Assembly (NCBI GenBank): GCA_030149405.1
Contig: JASBRM010000199.1
Location: forward strand, 1 to 12,499
DNA from: Neptuniibacter sp.
GTDB taxonomy: Bacteria > Pseudomonadota > Gammaproteobacteria > Pseudomonadales > Balneatricaceae
Direction: 5' to 3'
Length of the DNA stretch: 12,499 nucleotides
Position 1 is the first letter of the stretch; each line of letters begins with the position of its first letter. The notes beneath the pieces were generated by a model. That model ran no database searches, was not told the DNA's origin, and saw nothing but the letters and a program-made list of their open reading frames with translations. A program made the position numbers and the translations under genes. This document shows, piece after piece, positions 1-6,887 of this stretch.

Positions 1-186
1 GCCACTATGAAAATGCCATTTGGTAAATACCAGGGGCGAGTCCTGATGGATCTACCCGAAGAGTACTTGTTATGGTTTGCGAAAAAGGGCTTTCCACGAG
101 GTGAACTGGGGTTGTTGCTTGAATTGATGCTGGAATTGCAGATCAATGGACTTGAAGGTTTGTTACAGCCGTTAAGAAGACGTTAG
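1..186 (+). CDS. DUF3820 family protein, 3' part (5' end outside window)
   Basis: The reading frame is open from base 1 to a TAG at 184-186 and encodes at least 61 residues. The start may lie outside the window; in-frame ATGs at 7 and 13 are also possible, and the family usually begins close to the MPFGKYQGR motif seen here, so little is likely to be missing. Further family signatures are DLPEEYLLWF, KGFPRGELG and a C-terminal NGLEGLLQPLR. DUF3820 (PF12843) is described as a putative quorum-sensing-regulated virulence factor family, but no biochemical activity is established. There is no signal peptide or membrane segment. Sixty-four bases separate it from the next gene, with no hairpin terminator between them. 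The family call is from remembered motif similarity. Confidence 0.82.
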   Translation, partial: ATMKMPFGKYQGRVLMDLPEEYLLWFAKKGFPRGELGLLLELMLELQINGLEGLLQPLRRR

Positions 187-250
187 TTGCATAGTTACCA
201 TGAGCATCTAGTCTAAAGATAAAATGAATAGGATCATTAAGGATAAGTAA

Positions 251-787
251 ATGTACCAGAGACTATCGTCCATACTGCTAACTCTTTTTTTGATGTTTTC
301 CTTCACTCAGGTGCAGGCAGCCTCAAATGCGGAGATTAACGCAAAAAGTAAGCAGGCTTTAAAAGAGTTTTTTAAACACAGTCCTGCTGGCAGGGAGCTC
401 TATAACAGAGCCAGAGGTGCTTTGATTTTTCCTGAAGTATTTAAAGCCGGTATTGGAATAGGCGGAGAATATGGAGAAGGCAAGCTGGTCGAAGGTGGAA
501 AAACCACTGGTTATTACAGCATTGCCGCGGCTTCTATAGGATTCCAGCTTGGGGCTCAGGTTAAAACAGAGATTATTCTGTTCATGACCGATAAGGCACT
601 ACGACAGTTTAAAAACAGTGATGGTTGGGAAGCCGGGGTTGATGGCAGTGTTGCATTGGTAACGCTGGGTACAGGTAAAGAGATCGATACCAGTAATATA
701 AAGGATCCGATTATCGGGTTTATATTTTCTAATAAAGGTCTGATGTATAACCTCTCGCTTGAAGGCTCAAAAATAAGTAAGAAATAG
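251..787 (+). CDS. SYLF (YSC84-related) domain protein, secreted
   Basis: This 178-residue protein starts at ATG 251, preceded by TAAGGA at 238-243 with a 7-base spacer. Residues 1-23 form a signal peptide: Arg/Ser-rich start, a hydrophobic run, then VQA before the mature ASNAEIN. The rest matches the SYLF/Ysc84 fold: a helical start with SKQALKEFF, RARGALIFPEVFKAGIGIGGEYGEG at about residues 53-77, GYYSIAAASIGFQLGAQ at about 87-103, and the ending NLSLEGSKISK. SYLF domains bind lipids or phosphoinositides in eukaryotes; the bacterial exported members have no settled function. An envelope location is inferred. The stop codon overlaps the ribosome binding site of the following CigR-like gene, so the two are probably co-translated. 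Confidence 0.88.
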   Translation: MYQRLSSILLTLFLMFSFTQVQAASNAEINAKSKQALKEFFKHSPAGRELYNRARGALIFPEVFKAGIGIGGEYGEGKLVEGGKTTGYYSIAAASIGFQLGAQVKTEIILFMTDKALRQFKNSDGWEAGVDGSVALVTLGTGKEIDTSNIKDPIIGFIFSNKGLMYNLSLEGSKISKK

Positions 788-796
788 GGATTGATG

Positions 797-1369
797 ATGA
801 AAAAATTATTACTGACATTAGTGATGGCCTGTTTTGCTATTAACGGCTACGCAGCAAAACCCGAGTGGGCAGGTAATAAAGAAGCAAAAGGCGCTGCTAA
901 GGCTGAAATGAAGGCCAATAAATCATCCAATTCTGCTCGAGATATGGACGACGATGAAAACAAGCTTATCGCTGATACTGAATCGATTCTGGACGAGATC
1001 TTCTCTGATGAAGAAAAGTCGATTATCGAAGATTATTACAACAAAAATGCTGCATCAGGCACCGGGCAGTACAAAGGTAAAAAGAAAGAATTGCCAAAAG
1101 GCTTGCAGAAAAAACTGGAACGAGGTGGAGAACTTCCTCCGGGATGGCAGAAGAAACTGAATCGTGGCGAGGTGCTTGACCCTGAGCTGCGTTATCAGTC
1201 TGAACATCTGCCGGAAGAACTACTGGATCGCCTGCAAGGTGAAGATATGGCGACTGAAATTCTCCGCATTCAGGATAAGATTGTCCGTGTCTCTAAAGGG
1301 CAAGGTACAATTGTTGATATGATCGACCTGGCCGATGTTTTGATGGGCCGGGGTATGCGAAAAGAATAG
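797..1369 (+). CDS. CigR/RcnB-like exported acidic protein
   Basis: I choose ATG 797 over TTG 791 and ATG 794 because AGGGA at 786-790 sits 6 bases before 797 and only 3 before 794. That gives 190 residues. Residues 1-20 are a signal peptide (KKLLLTLVMACFAINGYAA). The mature protein begins with a basic Lys/Ala stretch, followed by an acidic segment at about 49-80 (DMDDDEN to IIEDYYN). Residues 99-124 hold two 12-residue repeats, LPKGLQKKLERG and LPPGWQKKLNRG, with 9 of 12 positions identical. Such PxG-x-QKKL-x-RG repeats followed by a short hydrophobic tail occur in proteins annotated as RcnB family or anti-virulence regulator CigR family. The role is unknown; the periplasmic location is inferred. 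It ends at a strong terminator, so it closes the unit with the SYLF gene. Confidence 0.65.
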   Translation: MKKLLLTLVMACFAINGYAAKPEWAGNKEAKGAAKAEMKANKSSNSARDMDDDENKLIADTESILDEIFSDEEKSIIEDYYNKNAASGTGQYKGKKKELPKGLQKKLERGGELPPGWQKKLNRGEVLDPELRYQSEHLPEELLDRLQGEDMATEILRIQDKIVRVSKGQGTIVDMIDLADVLMGRGMRKE

Positions 1370-1397
1370 TATACTGTCCCAATTTGGACGATAAATT

Positions 1398-1419
1398 GCC
1401 GGCCAAGGGTCGGCTTTTT
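1398..1419 (+). terminator. Rho-independent terminator after the CigR-like gene
   Basis: GCCGGCC (1398-1404) pairs with GGTCGGC (1408-1414) across an AAG loop, with one G-U pair, and is followed by five T residues (1415-1419). It lies 29 bases after the CigR-like stop. Because ybaK begins only 19 bases later, the hairpin may also act as a leader structure if a promoter lies just upstream; TATACT at 1370-1375 looks like a -10 box but I see no matching -35. Confidence 0.75.
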
Positions 1420-1437
1420 CATATCTGCGAGAACGAA

Positions 1438-1914
1438 ATGACACCTGCTATTAACACCGCAAAAAAAGCCAAAGTGAAATACGCTGTTCATGAATATCAG
1501 CATGACCCTAAAGCAGAGTCTTACGGAGGTGAAGCCGCGGAAGCACTCGGGATTGAAGCGGGCCAGGTGTTTAAAACCCTACTGGTAGCCATCAATGGCG
1601 ATAACAAAAAACTCGCTGTTGGTATTGTACCGGTATCGGGTCAGTTAGATCTTAAAGCGATGGCAACTGCGCTTAAGGCTAAGAAACTCTCTATGGCTAA
1701 TCCACAGGATGCGGAACGAGCAACTGGTTATGTTGTGGGTGGAATCAGCCCTTTAGGACAGAAAAAGCGTTTGCCTATGGTTCTGGATAGCAGCGCTGAG
1801 AATTTTGAAACGATCTTTATGAGTGCGGGAAGACGTGGCCTGGAGATCGAGATGGCTGCAGCTGATCTAATGCAACTGACTGGCGCCAGCCTGGCACCCA
1901 TTGGCAAACAATAA
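1438..1914 (+). CDS. ybaK: Cys-tRNA(Pro)/Cys-tRNA(Cys) deacylase YbaK
   Basis: YbaK hydrolyses cysteinyl-tRNA(Pro) made in error by prolyl-tRNA synthetase, a trans-editing step in the cytoplasm. ATG 1438 gives 158 residues, close to the 159 of the E. coli protein; the longer frame from TTG 1384 would run through the terminator hairpin and lacks family similarity. The start MTPAINTAKKAKV is typical. Lys46, in the VFKTLLV segment, falls at the catalytic lysine position of the family. GGISPLGQKKRLP (about 101-113) is the conserved glycine-rich loop, and FETIFMSAGRRGLEIE the C-terminal helix region. Only a weak purine stretch precedes the start. tag follows after 15 bases without a terminator, so both may be transcribed together. 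Confidence 0.95.
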   Translation: MTPAINTAKKAKVKYAVHEYQHDPKAESYGGEAAEALGIEAGQVFKTLLVAINGDNKKLAVGIVPVSGQLDLKAMATALKAKKLSMANPQDAERATGYVVGGISPLGQKKRLPMVLDSSAENFETIFMSAGRRGLEIEMAAADLMQLTGASLAPIGKQ

Positions 1915-1929
1915 TTCGGGTATCAAAAC

Positions 1930-2544
1930 ATGTCTGATCTGTATATCGCCCCTGATGGAAAAGCCCGTTGTCACTGGTGTTCTGCTACTGATGAATATCT
2001 TAGGTATCATGATGAGGAGTGGGGCTTTCCGGTGGGTGATGATCAGAGATTATTTGAAAAGCTTTGTCTGGAAAGTTTTCAATCGGGTTTAAGCTGGCGA
2101 ACCATTCTGGAGAAGAGAGAAAATTTCAGAGCTGCATTTGCTCAGTTTGATTTCAATAAAATGGCTGAGTTCGACGATCAGGATATTCAGTGCTTACTTC
2201 AAAATACTGGAATTGTTCGACATCGAGGCAAAATTGAAGCGGTAATCAATAACGCAAAGCGGGCTCAGGAACTGGTTAAAAAAGAAGGCTCTCTCGCAGC
2301 CTATTTTTGGAAGTTTGAACCTGACCCCGCGAGCCTTCCCGCGCCACAAACCCAATCAAAATCTGATATTTCAGCTACTATCTCAAAAGAGCTGAAAAAA
2401 ATGGGTTGGAAGTTTGTAGGACCGACCACGATTTATTCATTTATGCAGGCGATGGGCATGATTAATGATCATCTTGCGGGATGTGAAACGCGGGAAATGG
2501 TGCATCAGGCGCGACTGGCTTTTCAGCGCCCGAAATCCATTTAA
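1930..2544 (+). CDS. tag: DNA-3-methyladenine glycosylase I
   Basis: Tag removes 3-methyladenine from alkylated DNA, starting base excision repair. The product is 204 residues (E. coli Tag is 187), with about ten extra residues at the N-terminus. Zinc ligands are all present with normal spacing: Cys14 (ARCHWC), His27 (YHDEEWG), and His181 and Cys185 in NDHLAGC. Glu48, in CLESFQSGLSW, corresponds to the substrate-binding Glu38 of E. coli. GIVRHRGKI and KKMGWKFVGPTTIYSFMQA are strongly conserved. The ribosome binding site is weak (GGGTATCAAAAC before ATG 1930), which fits coupling to ybaK just upstream. The gene converges on the mocR-type gene with only 4 bases between stop codons and no visible terminator. 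Confidence 0.97.
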   Translation: MSDLYIAPDGKARCHWCSATDEYLRYHDEEWGFPVGDDQRLFEKLCLESFQSGLSWRTILEKRENFRAAFAQFDFNKMAEFDDQDIQCLLQNTGIVRHRGKIEAVINNAKRAQELVKKEGSLAAYFWKFEPDPASLPAPQTQSKSDISATISKELKKMGWKFVGPTTIYSFMQAMGMINDHLAGCETREMVHQARLAFQRPKSI

Positions 2545-2548
2545 GATG

Positions 2549-3949
2549 TTAAACCAATACCACTGGCAGCATATCCAGTGCATTTTTTCTCTGTTCATTC
2601 CAACTGTGACAAAAGCTTAATCTCAGGCAGTTTTTGTACTTTTTGGAGATCGAAAACAGTGTTCCGGGGGTAATAACGATCTCCTGCGCCAGCAAAGCAT
2701 GGTAATAGTTTAAGGTATCAACCTCTTCAGGAAATTCCACCCATATCGCCAGTCCCCCTTCAGGTACTGAGAACTTTACATCACAGTTCCAGTTTTGCAG
2801 CTCTGCAATTAACTGGTCCCGGTTTTTTTGCAGTAGATTCCGTTGTCGCCTCAGGTGACTGAGGAAACGTCCCTCTGACATAAACCTGGCGACACCTTCC
2901 TGAATAGCACAACTACTGGAGAGCTGGGTCACTAGCTTTAGACGAGATATTTCGGTATGCCATCGTCCACCTGAAATCCAGCCAAGTCTAAGATCCCTCG
3001 ACAAGCTTTTAGAAAAAGAACTGCAAAGAATTACCCGGTTTTCAGTGTCGATTGCTTTAAGCGGGTCAGGGATCGCACTCAGCGCGGTGTCTGCATAGAT
3101 ATCATCTTCAATAACCGCGAGATCATATTTGTTTGCAAGTTGTATGAGTTGCTCTTTTGCACCGCTTGGCATCAGGGAGCCTGATGGCGTCGAAAAGGCA
3201 GGGGAAACAATACAGGCTTTAACCGGCCAGCGTTGAAGAACCTTTTCCAGACTCTCCATATCCATACCTGTAGCGGGGCTGGAAGGTATTTCAACAACCT
3301 TAAGTTTTAATTGTTCAAGTAGCTGCATCGCTCCATAGAAACCCGGAGACTCAACTGCAACAGTATCACCTGCTTTACAGCATGCCATTAAAGCCAGAAA
3401 AAGCGCATGTTGGCAGCCTGAAGTGATGCAGAATTCGTCAGGGGATTGAACAAGCCCGCGGCGGGCGTAATGTTGGCTTAGTTGCGCTCTTAATGTTTCT
3501 GAACCTGCTGGGTCGCCGTAGTACTGATGTCGGCCTCCGCGGGGCTCTCTTAACGCTCTGCCAATGCAGCGGTTGAGATCAATTACCCCCTGAGATTGCT
3601 GTTCTCCAGTGGGATTGGGGCAAAGATCAAATGCTGCACTTCGTTGCATGATATCCAACAACAGGTCACTACTGTTTACGGTTCTGGGCGCTTTGATTTC
3701 AGTTGTGATTGACGGCGCAGTCATCGCCTCAGGCTGATATTTAACGAAGTAGCCTGCTTTAGGGCGGGCTTCGACTAAACCCTGAGCTTCCAACCTTTGC
3801 AGGGCATGCATCACGGTGGCTTTTGAGAGTTGTTTCTCTGCACACAGGGTGCGTATTGAAGGCAACTTTTCTCCTGCACCCCAGCGTTTTTGTTTGATCC
3901 CTTGTCGTAACCATTCTTCTAATGACTGATAGAGAAAGCCAGAACCCAT
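2549..3949 (-). CDS. MocR-family GntR regulator with aminotransferase-like domain
   Basis: This 466-residue protein has the MocR architecture. Residues about 5-70 are a GntR winged helix (EKLPSIRTLC, LSKATVMHALQRLE, GLVEARPKAGYFV); after a linker, about 110-460 is a fold-type I aminotransferase-like domain. PLP-binding features are HQYYGDPAGS, ITSGCQHAL, VIEDDIYAD with the acidic pair near 282-283, and SSFSKSL with Lys314 as the Schiff-base lysine, followed by RLGW. MocR proteins sense an amine or vitamin B6 species through PLP and usually control a neighbouring divergent gene; catalysis is not expected. ATG 3949 has no convincing ribosome binding site and an in-frame stop lies 15 bases upstream, so a leaderless or weak start is likely. 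Its target here could be itself, ccoG, or both; the ligand cannot be read from the sequence. Confidence 0.94.
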   Translation of the reverse strand: MGSGFLYQSLEEWLRQGIKQKRWGAGEKLPSIRTLCAEKQLSKATVMHALQRLEAQGLVEARPKAGYFVKYQPEAMTAPSITTEIKAPRTVNSSDLLLDIMQRSAAFDLCPNPTGEQQSQGVIDLNRCIGRALREPRGGRHQYYGDPAGSETLRAQLSQHYARRGLVQSPDEFCITSGCQHALFLALMACCKAGDTVAVESPGFYGAMQLLEQLKLKVVEIPSSPATGMDMESLEKVLQRWPVKACIVSPAFSTPSGSLMPSGAKEQLIQLANKYDLAVIEDDIYADTALSAIPDPLKAIDTENRVILCSSFSKSLSRDLRLGWISGGRWHTEISRLKLVTQLSSSCAIQEGVARFMSEGRFLSHLRRQRNLLQKNRDQLIAELQNWNCDVKFSVPEGGLAIWVEFPEEVDTLNYYHALLAQEIVITPGTLFSISKKYKNCLRLSFCHSWNEQRKNALDMLPVVLV

Positions 3950-3958
3950 GAGTGAAAA

Positions 3959-4009
3959 CTGTTCCTATTATTTATGATTTATTTATACCTGTTCCTGTTT
4001 TTTGTACAG
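3959..4009. promoter_or_regulatory. Candidate MocR operator in the divergent mocR-ccoG gap
   Basis: CTGTTCCT occurs exactly at 3959-3966 and again at 3989-3996, a 30-base period that puts both copies on about the same face of the helix. A CTGT...ACAG pair brackets the right-hand copy (3989-3992 and 4006-4009). Between the copies, TATAAA read on the minus strand (3987-3982) could be the regulator's -10 box. Direct repeats near the regulator promoter are typical of MocR operators; assigning these repeats to this regulator is inference. Confidence 0.5.
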
Positions 4010-4046
4010 ATATATCCTGCTGTAGTCAAAAAACTGAGTGAGCAAA

Positions 4047-5405
4047 ATGGAAAAAATTCCATCGGTAGAAATACAATCCCCACCTTTACCGAGTGATGGG
4101 AAGTTTCACGTAAAGCTGGTTGAAGGTCGCTTTCAAAACCTCAGACGATTAACCAGTTGGCCATTAATCCTGTTGTTTTTTGTTATGGTCTGGATTCAAC
4201 CGGATGGACAGCCCTGGCTGTTATTTTCGTTTGAGCAACGTACCATTTTCCTCTTTGGTAAGCCTCTTTCCTGGCATGATCTGCCGTTACTTTCTGGCCT
4301 GATGATTACCGGAGGAGGGCTGTTGTTTTTCCTCTCTGTTGGTTGGGGTAGAGTCTGGTGTGGTTTTGCTTGTCCTCAGAGTATCTGGACCTGGATCTTT
4401 ATTCGTATTGAACAATGGACAGAGGGTAGAGCTCAGGAGAGAGCTAAAACCGATCAGCAACTGTTTGAGGGTACTCGTTTCTTTCAACGCGGACTCAAAC
4501 ATATTCTCTGGTTAATCGTTGCGGGTATGACCGCCGCAACATTTACAGGTTATTTTATCCCTATCCGGGATATCACCGCAGACTTACTCGCGCTGCAAAT
4601 GTCACCTGCATTGAGTGCATGGCTGGTCATTATGACGGCTTTAACCTACCTGAATGCGGGTTTGGTACGTGAAAAAATTTGTCTGCATGCCTGCCCCTAT
4701 TCACGCTTCCAGAGTGTGATGTTTGATAGCAATACCCGCACTGTAAGTTATGATGCGGAAAGAGGTGAACCCAGAGCTAAACGGCGCTCTTCTGATGTTA
4801 ATAGTGGAGACTGTGTAGATTGTGATCTTTGCGTTCAGGTCTGCCCTACAGGCATCGATATTCGCGACGGTCTGCAAGCGGCGTGTATCGATTGTGCTGC
4901 CTGCATCGATGCCTGTGACAGCGTAATGGACAAGCTGCAACGTCCAAAAGGCTTGATTGGTTTCCGTTCAGAGGCGGAGCTGAGTAACCAACACAATGTG
5001 GTCATTCGCCCAAAACTGATGGGGTATGCCTTAGTGGTTTTAAGTTCTGTATTGGCGGTCACTTATGGTTTTACGGATACGACCGAACTGCTGGTGGAGA
5101 TCCGGCGTGACAGAACAACCTTATTCACCGAGCTGGATGACAAAACAATCTGTAATAACTATCTGGTGAAAGTGGAAAGTTTTATACCGTCACAAACCAT
5201 GACGGAAATCTCAGTTTCAGGTCAGGGACGTTATGAATTATTTGGCCCAAGACAGATCGACCTCAAGCAGGATAATTCTACCTGGCTGCCATATCGTGTT
5301 TGTACCTCTGATCTGCAACTGGCCAGAACAGAACTGGAATTTAACTTCACTAAGCCAGGTAGTGTTGTTTCTAAAAAAACCACGTTTATTACGGCTTCGA
5401 TCTAA
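4047..5405 (+). CDS. ccoG: Cytochrome c oxidase accessory protein CcoG (FixG/RdxA family)
   Basis: CcoG is an inner-membrane iron-sulfur protein needed for cbb3 oxidase assembly and reported to reduce Cu(II) for the Cu(B) centre. I prefer ATG 4047 (452 residues) to GTG 4038, since GAG-rich bases at 4034-4042 serve as the ribosome binding site. Membrane segments are seen at about residues 36-52, 80-100, 150-172, 185-205 and 322-342. Cysteine motifs are WCGFACP (105, 109), CLHACP (212, 216), then two ferredoxin clusters: C256-x2-C259-x2-C262-x3-CP and C280-x2-C283-x2-C286-x3-C290. After the last helix, about 345-452 forms the beta-rich FixG C-terminal Ig-like domain. No ccoNOPQ, ccoI, ccoH or ccoS lies nearby, and the gene stands alone beside a MocR regulator. 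It ends 16 bases from the convergent methyltransferase. Confidence 0.95.
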   Translation: MEKIPSVEIQSPPLPSDGKFHVKLVEGRFQNLRRLTSWPLILLFFVMVWIQPDGQPWLLFSFEQRTIFLFGKPLSWHDLPLLSGLMITGGGLLFFLSVGWGRVWCGFACPQSIWTWIFIRIEQWTEGRAQERAKTDQQLFEGTRFFQRGLKHILWLIVAGMTAATFTGYFIPIRDITADLLALQMSPALSAWLVIMTALTYLNAGLVREKICLHACPYSRFQSVMFDSNTRTVSYDAERGEPRAKRRSSDVNSGDCVDCDLCVQVCPTGIDIRDGLQAACIDCAACIDACDSVMDKLQRPKGLIGFRSEAELSNQHNVVIRPKLMGYALVVLSSVLAVTYGFTDTTELLVEIRRDRTTLFTELDDKTICNNYLVKVESFIPSQTMTEISVSGQGRYELFGPRQIDLKQDNSTWLPYRVCTSDLQLARTELEFNFTKPGSVVSKKTTFITASI

Positions 5406-5421
5406 CGCCGTTCAAAGTGAT

Positions 5422-6048
5422 TTAGGTTTTACGCCAAACACTGGCAAGCCAGGGCTGTTGATGACGGGGTAAACCTTCAGGACGGTAGTAATGTTCCAAC
5501 TCAGTGAACCCTGCATCTGTCAGATACGCTTGCCAGCTTTCCAGATCATGATAGGTACCATAGCGACTGCCATTCCAACCCTCCTGATTATCGCCACGAG
5601 GGTTGGAAGCGAATAAAACGCCATTGGCTTTCAGGGTGGAATGTAATGAATCAAGAACTGAAGGAAGTTTGGCTGAAGGCACATGAAATAAAGAGGCATT
5701 AGCGAAGATCCCATCAAATAGCCCTTCAGGAAGATCCAGCTCCAGAAAATCCTGCTCCCAGACATCACAATTACTGTGTTTTCGTGCCAGAGCAGCCAGT
5801 GCATGAGAACCTTCCAAGCCAGTGGCGTTATGCCCTAGTTTGGAAAACGTGATTAGATCCCGCCCGGGGCCGCAACCGAAATCCATAATGGAAAAGGGTG
5901 CTTCGCCATCCATATGTCTGAGCAATGCAGCGATGTTCTGGCTGACGTCGTGATCACGGGTACCCTCCCAGAATGAGTCGGCATTATGGTTATAGTGACT
6001 CAGTGTTGTTTCTGAGATCAGCTTCAGAGTGTCTTTATTATTTGCCAT
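5422..6048 (-). CDS. Class I SAM-dependent methyltransferase, substrate unknown
   Basis: The 208-residue product has a Rossmann-type methyltransferase core. Motif I is IMDFGCGPGRD (about 54-64), Glu79 in GLEGS ends strand 2 and should contact the ribose of SAM, Asp100 in EQDFLELDLP fits motif III, and FDGIFANASLFHV (about 111-123) is motif IV. The C-terminal half has GVLFASNPRG and ends in PWLASVWRK. It resembles small TehB/UbiG-like stand-alone methyltransferases, but nothing in the sequence or its neighbours points to a substrate. No membrane segment is present, so it is cytoplasmic. The start ATG 6048 lacks an obvious ribosome binding site. It is separated from the upstream pqqA gene by that gene's terminator, so it should have its own promoter in 6049-6145. 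Confidence 0.88.
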   Translation of the reverse strand: MANNKDTLKLISETTLSHYNHNADSFWEGTRDHDVSQNIAALLRHMDGEAPFSIMDFGCGPGRDLITFSKLGHNATGLEGSHALAALARKHSNCDVWEQDFLELDLPEGLFDGIFANASLFHVPSAKLPSVLDSLHSTLKANGVLFASNPRGDNQEGWNGSRYGTYHDLESWQAYLTDAGFTELEHYYRPEGLPRHQQPWLASVWRKT

Positions 6049-6084
6049 GTTGAGAGGTGTAACCGCTACGAGAGATAAGTCCGC

Positions 6085-6125
6085 AATATAATCTGTAGGG
6101 AGTGAAAATTACAGTTAGACACTGT
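6085..6125 (-). promoter_or_regulatory. Possible promoter and small inverted repeat for the methyltransferase gene
   Basis: Read on the minus strand, TATATT (6090-6085) could be a -10 box about 37 bases before the ATG. The -35 position (TGTAAT, 6113-6108) is poor and overlaps an ACAGT/ACTGT inverted repeat (6111-6115 and 6121-6125), which could be an activator or repressor site. Weak evidence. Confidence 0.25.
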
Positions 6126-6145
6126 GGGGTTATTAACAGAAATAG

Positions 6146-6173
6146 AAAGAGGAGCCTGTCACAGCTCCTCTTT
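6146..6173 (-). terminator. Terminator just after pqqA (bidirectional shape)
   Basis: AAAGAGGAGC (6146-6155) and GCTCCTCTTT (6164-6173) form a perfect 10-bp stem with an 8-base loop. On the minus strand it starts 4 bases after the pqqA stop codon, and the 3' arm leads into TTTCTATTT. On the plus strand it ends in TTTTT. It should end the rubrerythrin-to-pqqA transcript and insulate the methyltransferase gene. Confidence 0.8.
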
Positions 6174-6177
6174 TTGC

Positions 6178-6249
6178 TTAACGGTTCGCGAAGTACATAG
6201 TGACTTCAAAACCGATACGCAGGTCTGTATAGCTTGGTTTAGTCCACAT
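6178..6249 (-). CDS. pqqA: PqqA, precursor peptide of pyrroloquinoline quinone (23 residues)
   Basis: PqqA is the ribosomal peptide whose Glu and Tyr side chains are crosslinked by the radical SAM enzyme PqqE (with the PqqD chaperone) and then trimmed and oxidised to PQQ. The frame starts [11 protein letters not shown], contains [11 protein letters not shown], and stops with TAA at 6180-6178. The diagnostic ExxxY pair is Glu15 and Tyr19, exactly as in the 23-residue family members. AGGAGA (6263-6258) lies 8 bases before ATG 6249 and 5 before an adjacent ATG at 6252, so a 24-residue form is possible. The gene sits 45 bases after the DUF3501 gene on the same strand and is followed at once by a terminator. 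No pqqB, C, D, E or F is present in the window, so this copy is detached from the usual operon. It is too short for routine ORF calling. Confidence 0.93.
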   Translation of the reverse strand: MWTKPSYTDLRIGFEVTMYFANR

Positions 6250-6274
6250 CATATGTTTCTCCTGTCTTGGTTAT

Positions 6275-6294
6275 GGAACTTGTTCACAGGTTCC
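6275..6294 (-). repeat. Intercistronic inverted repeat between DUF3501 gene and pqqA
   Basis: GGAAC (6275-6279) pairs with GTTCC (6290-6294), and two further pairs (TG with CA) extend inward past one imperfect position around a TTCA loop. It begins directly after the DUF3501 stop codon on the minus strand and is not followed by a T run, so it looks like an mRNA processing or stability element rather than a terminator. Confidence 0.45.
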
Positions 6295-6876
6295 TTAATG
6301 CAAATCTCCAACCAGAGATCTGCGAATTTCTCCCTCAATTCTGGTTTCTACTCTATAGGCATCATGCTCTGTGCCCGCTTGAATAGACGCACCCTGTTTA
6401 GCGGCTGAGATCATCTCGGGACTGAGTTCAAAGCGAACAAAATGCACTGAGGAGGTTTTTTCGTCACTACTGCGATCCAGATCTTCGTTGGCAATGGCAT
6501 ATACTTTTTCAAACTCTGCTACCTGAATGAAGAGTTGGTTTTCGATGCCGATCATTTTCGCAAGGGCCGCTTTGCGTTCATTGATGTCAGGGAACTCAAT
6601 CATAAACGTTGCTTTCAAATTCTGACCGTCAGGTATTAACGGGTTGTATACATCCAGCTCCTCCTGAATACCGTCGGCTTCAAAAATCTTTTCTATTCGC
6701 AGCATCTCCTGAACCTGATATTGCATGGTCAGTTCATCTTCAAAATATAGGGCAGCATTGTCACCCAAAGGTAAACGGCGCAATTTTTTGTGCTCCATTA
6801 CCTTAGCTCTGAACTGCTCACGGCATACGGCATAATCTTCAAGGCTGTATAGCTTTTCACGGGTTAACTGACTCAT
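6295..6876 (-). CDS. DUF3501 family protein
   Basis: I choose ATG 6876 (193 residues, MSQLTREKLYSLEDYA) because AGGA at 6888-6885 lies 8 bases before it; an upstream ATG at 6891 overlaps the previous stop and contains that binding site. The protein is soluble with no cysteine cluster. Features are an N-terminal LEDYAVCREQFR, KKLRRLPLGDNAALYFED, a YQVQEMLRIEKIFE helix, an IPDGQNLKATFMIEFPD segment, and a C-terminal SVHFVRFELSPEMI followed by GTEHDAY. These match DUF3501, which has no assigned reaction but is often found next to a GlpC-like iron-sulfur protein and rubrerythrin, as here. The upstream gene's stop overlaps the alternative start, so translation is probably coupled and the two products may act together. 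The family call is from memory of the motif pattern. Confidence 0.82.
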   Translation of the reverse strand: MSQLTREKLYSLEDYAVCREQFRAKVMEHKKLRRLPLGDNAALYFEDELTMQYQVQEMLRIEKIFEADGIQEELDVYNPLIPDGQNLKATFMIEFPDINERKAALAKMIGIENQLFIQVAEFEKVYAIANEDLDRSSDEKTSSVHFVRFELSPEMISAAKQGASIQAGTEHDAYRVETRIEGEIRRSLVGDLH

Positions 6877-6887
6877 TGTTAATTTCC

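Noticed and set aside
1384..1437. N-terminal extension of YbaK from TTG 1384
   Set aside because: It would translate the terminator hairpin and adds residues absent from the family; ATG 1438 gives the normal length and puts the catalytic lysine at 46.
6124..6408. Open frame of 94 codons on the plus strand
   Set aside because: It runs antisense through the pqqA terminator, pqqA and the end of the DUF3501 gene, and its product has no recognisable features.
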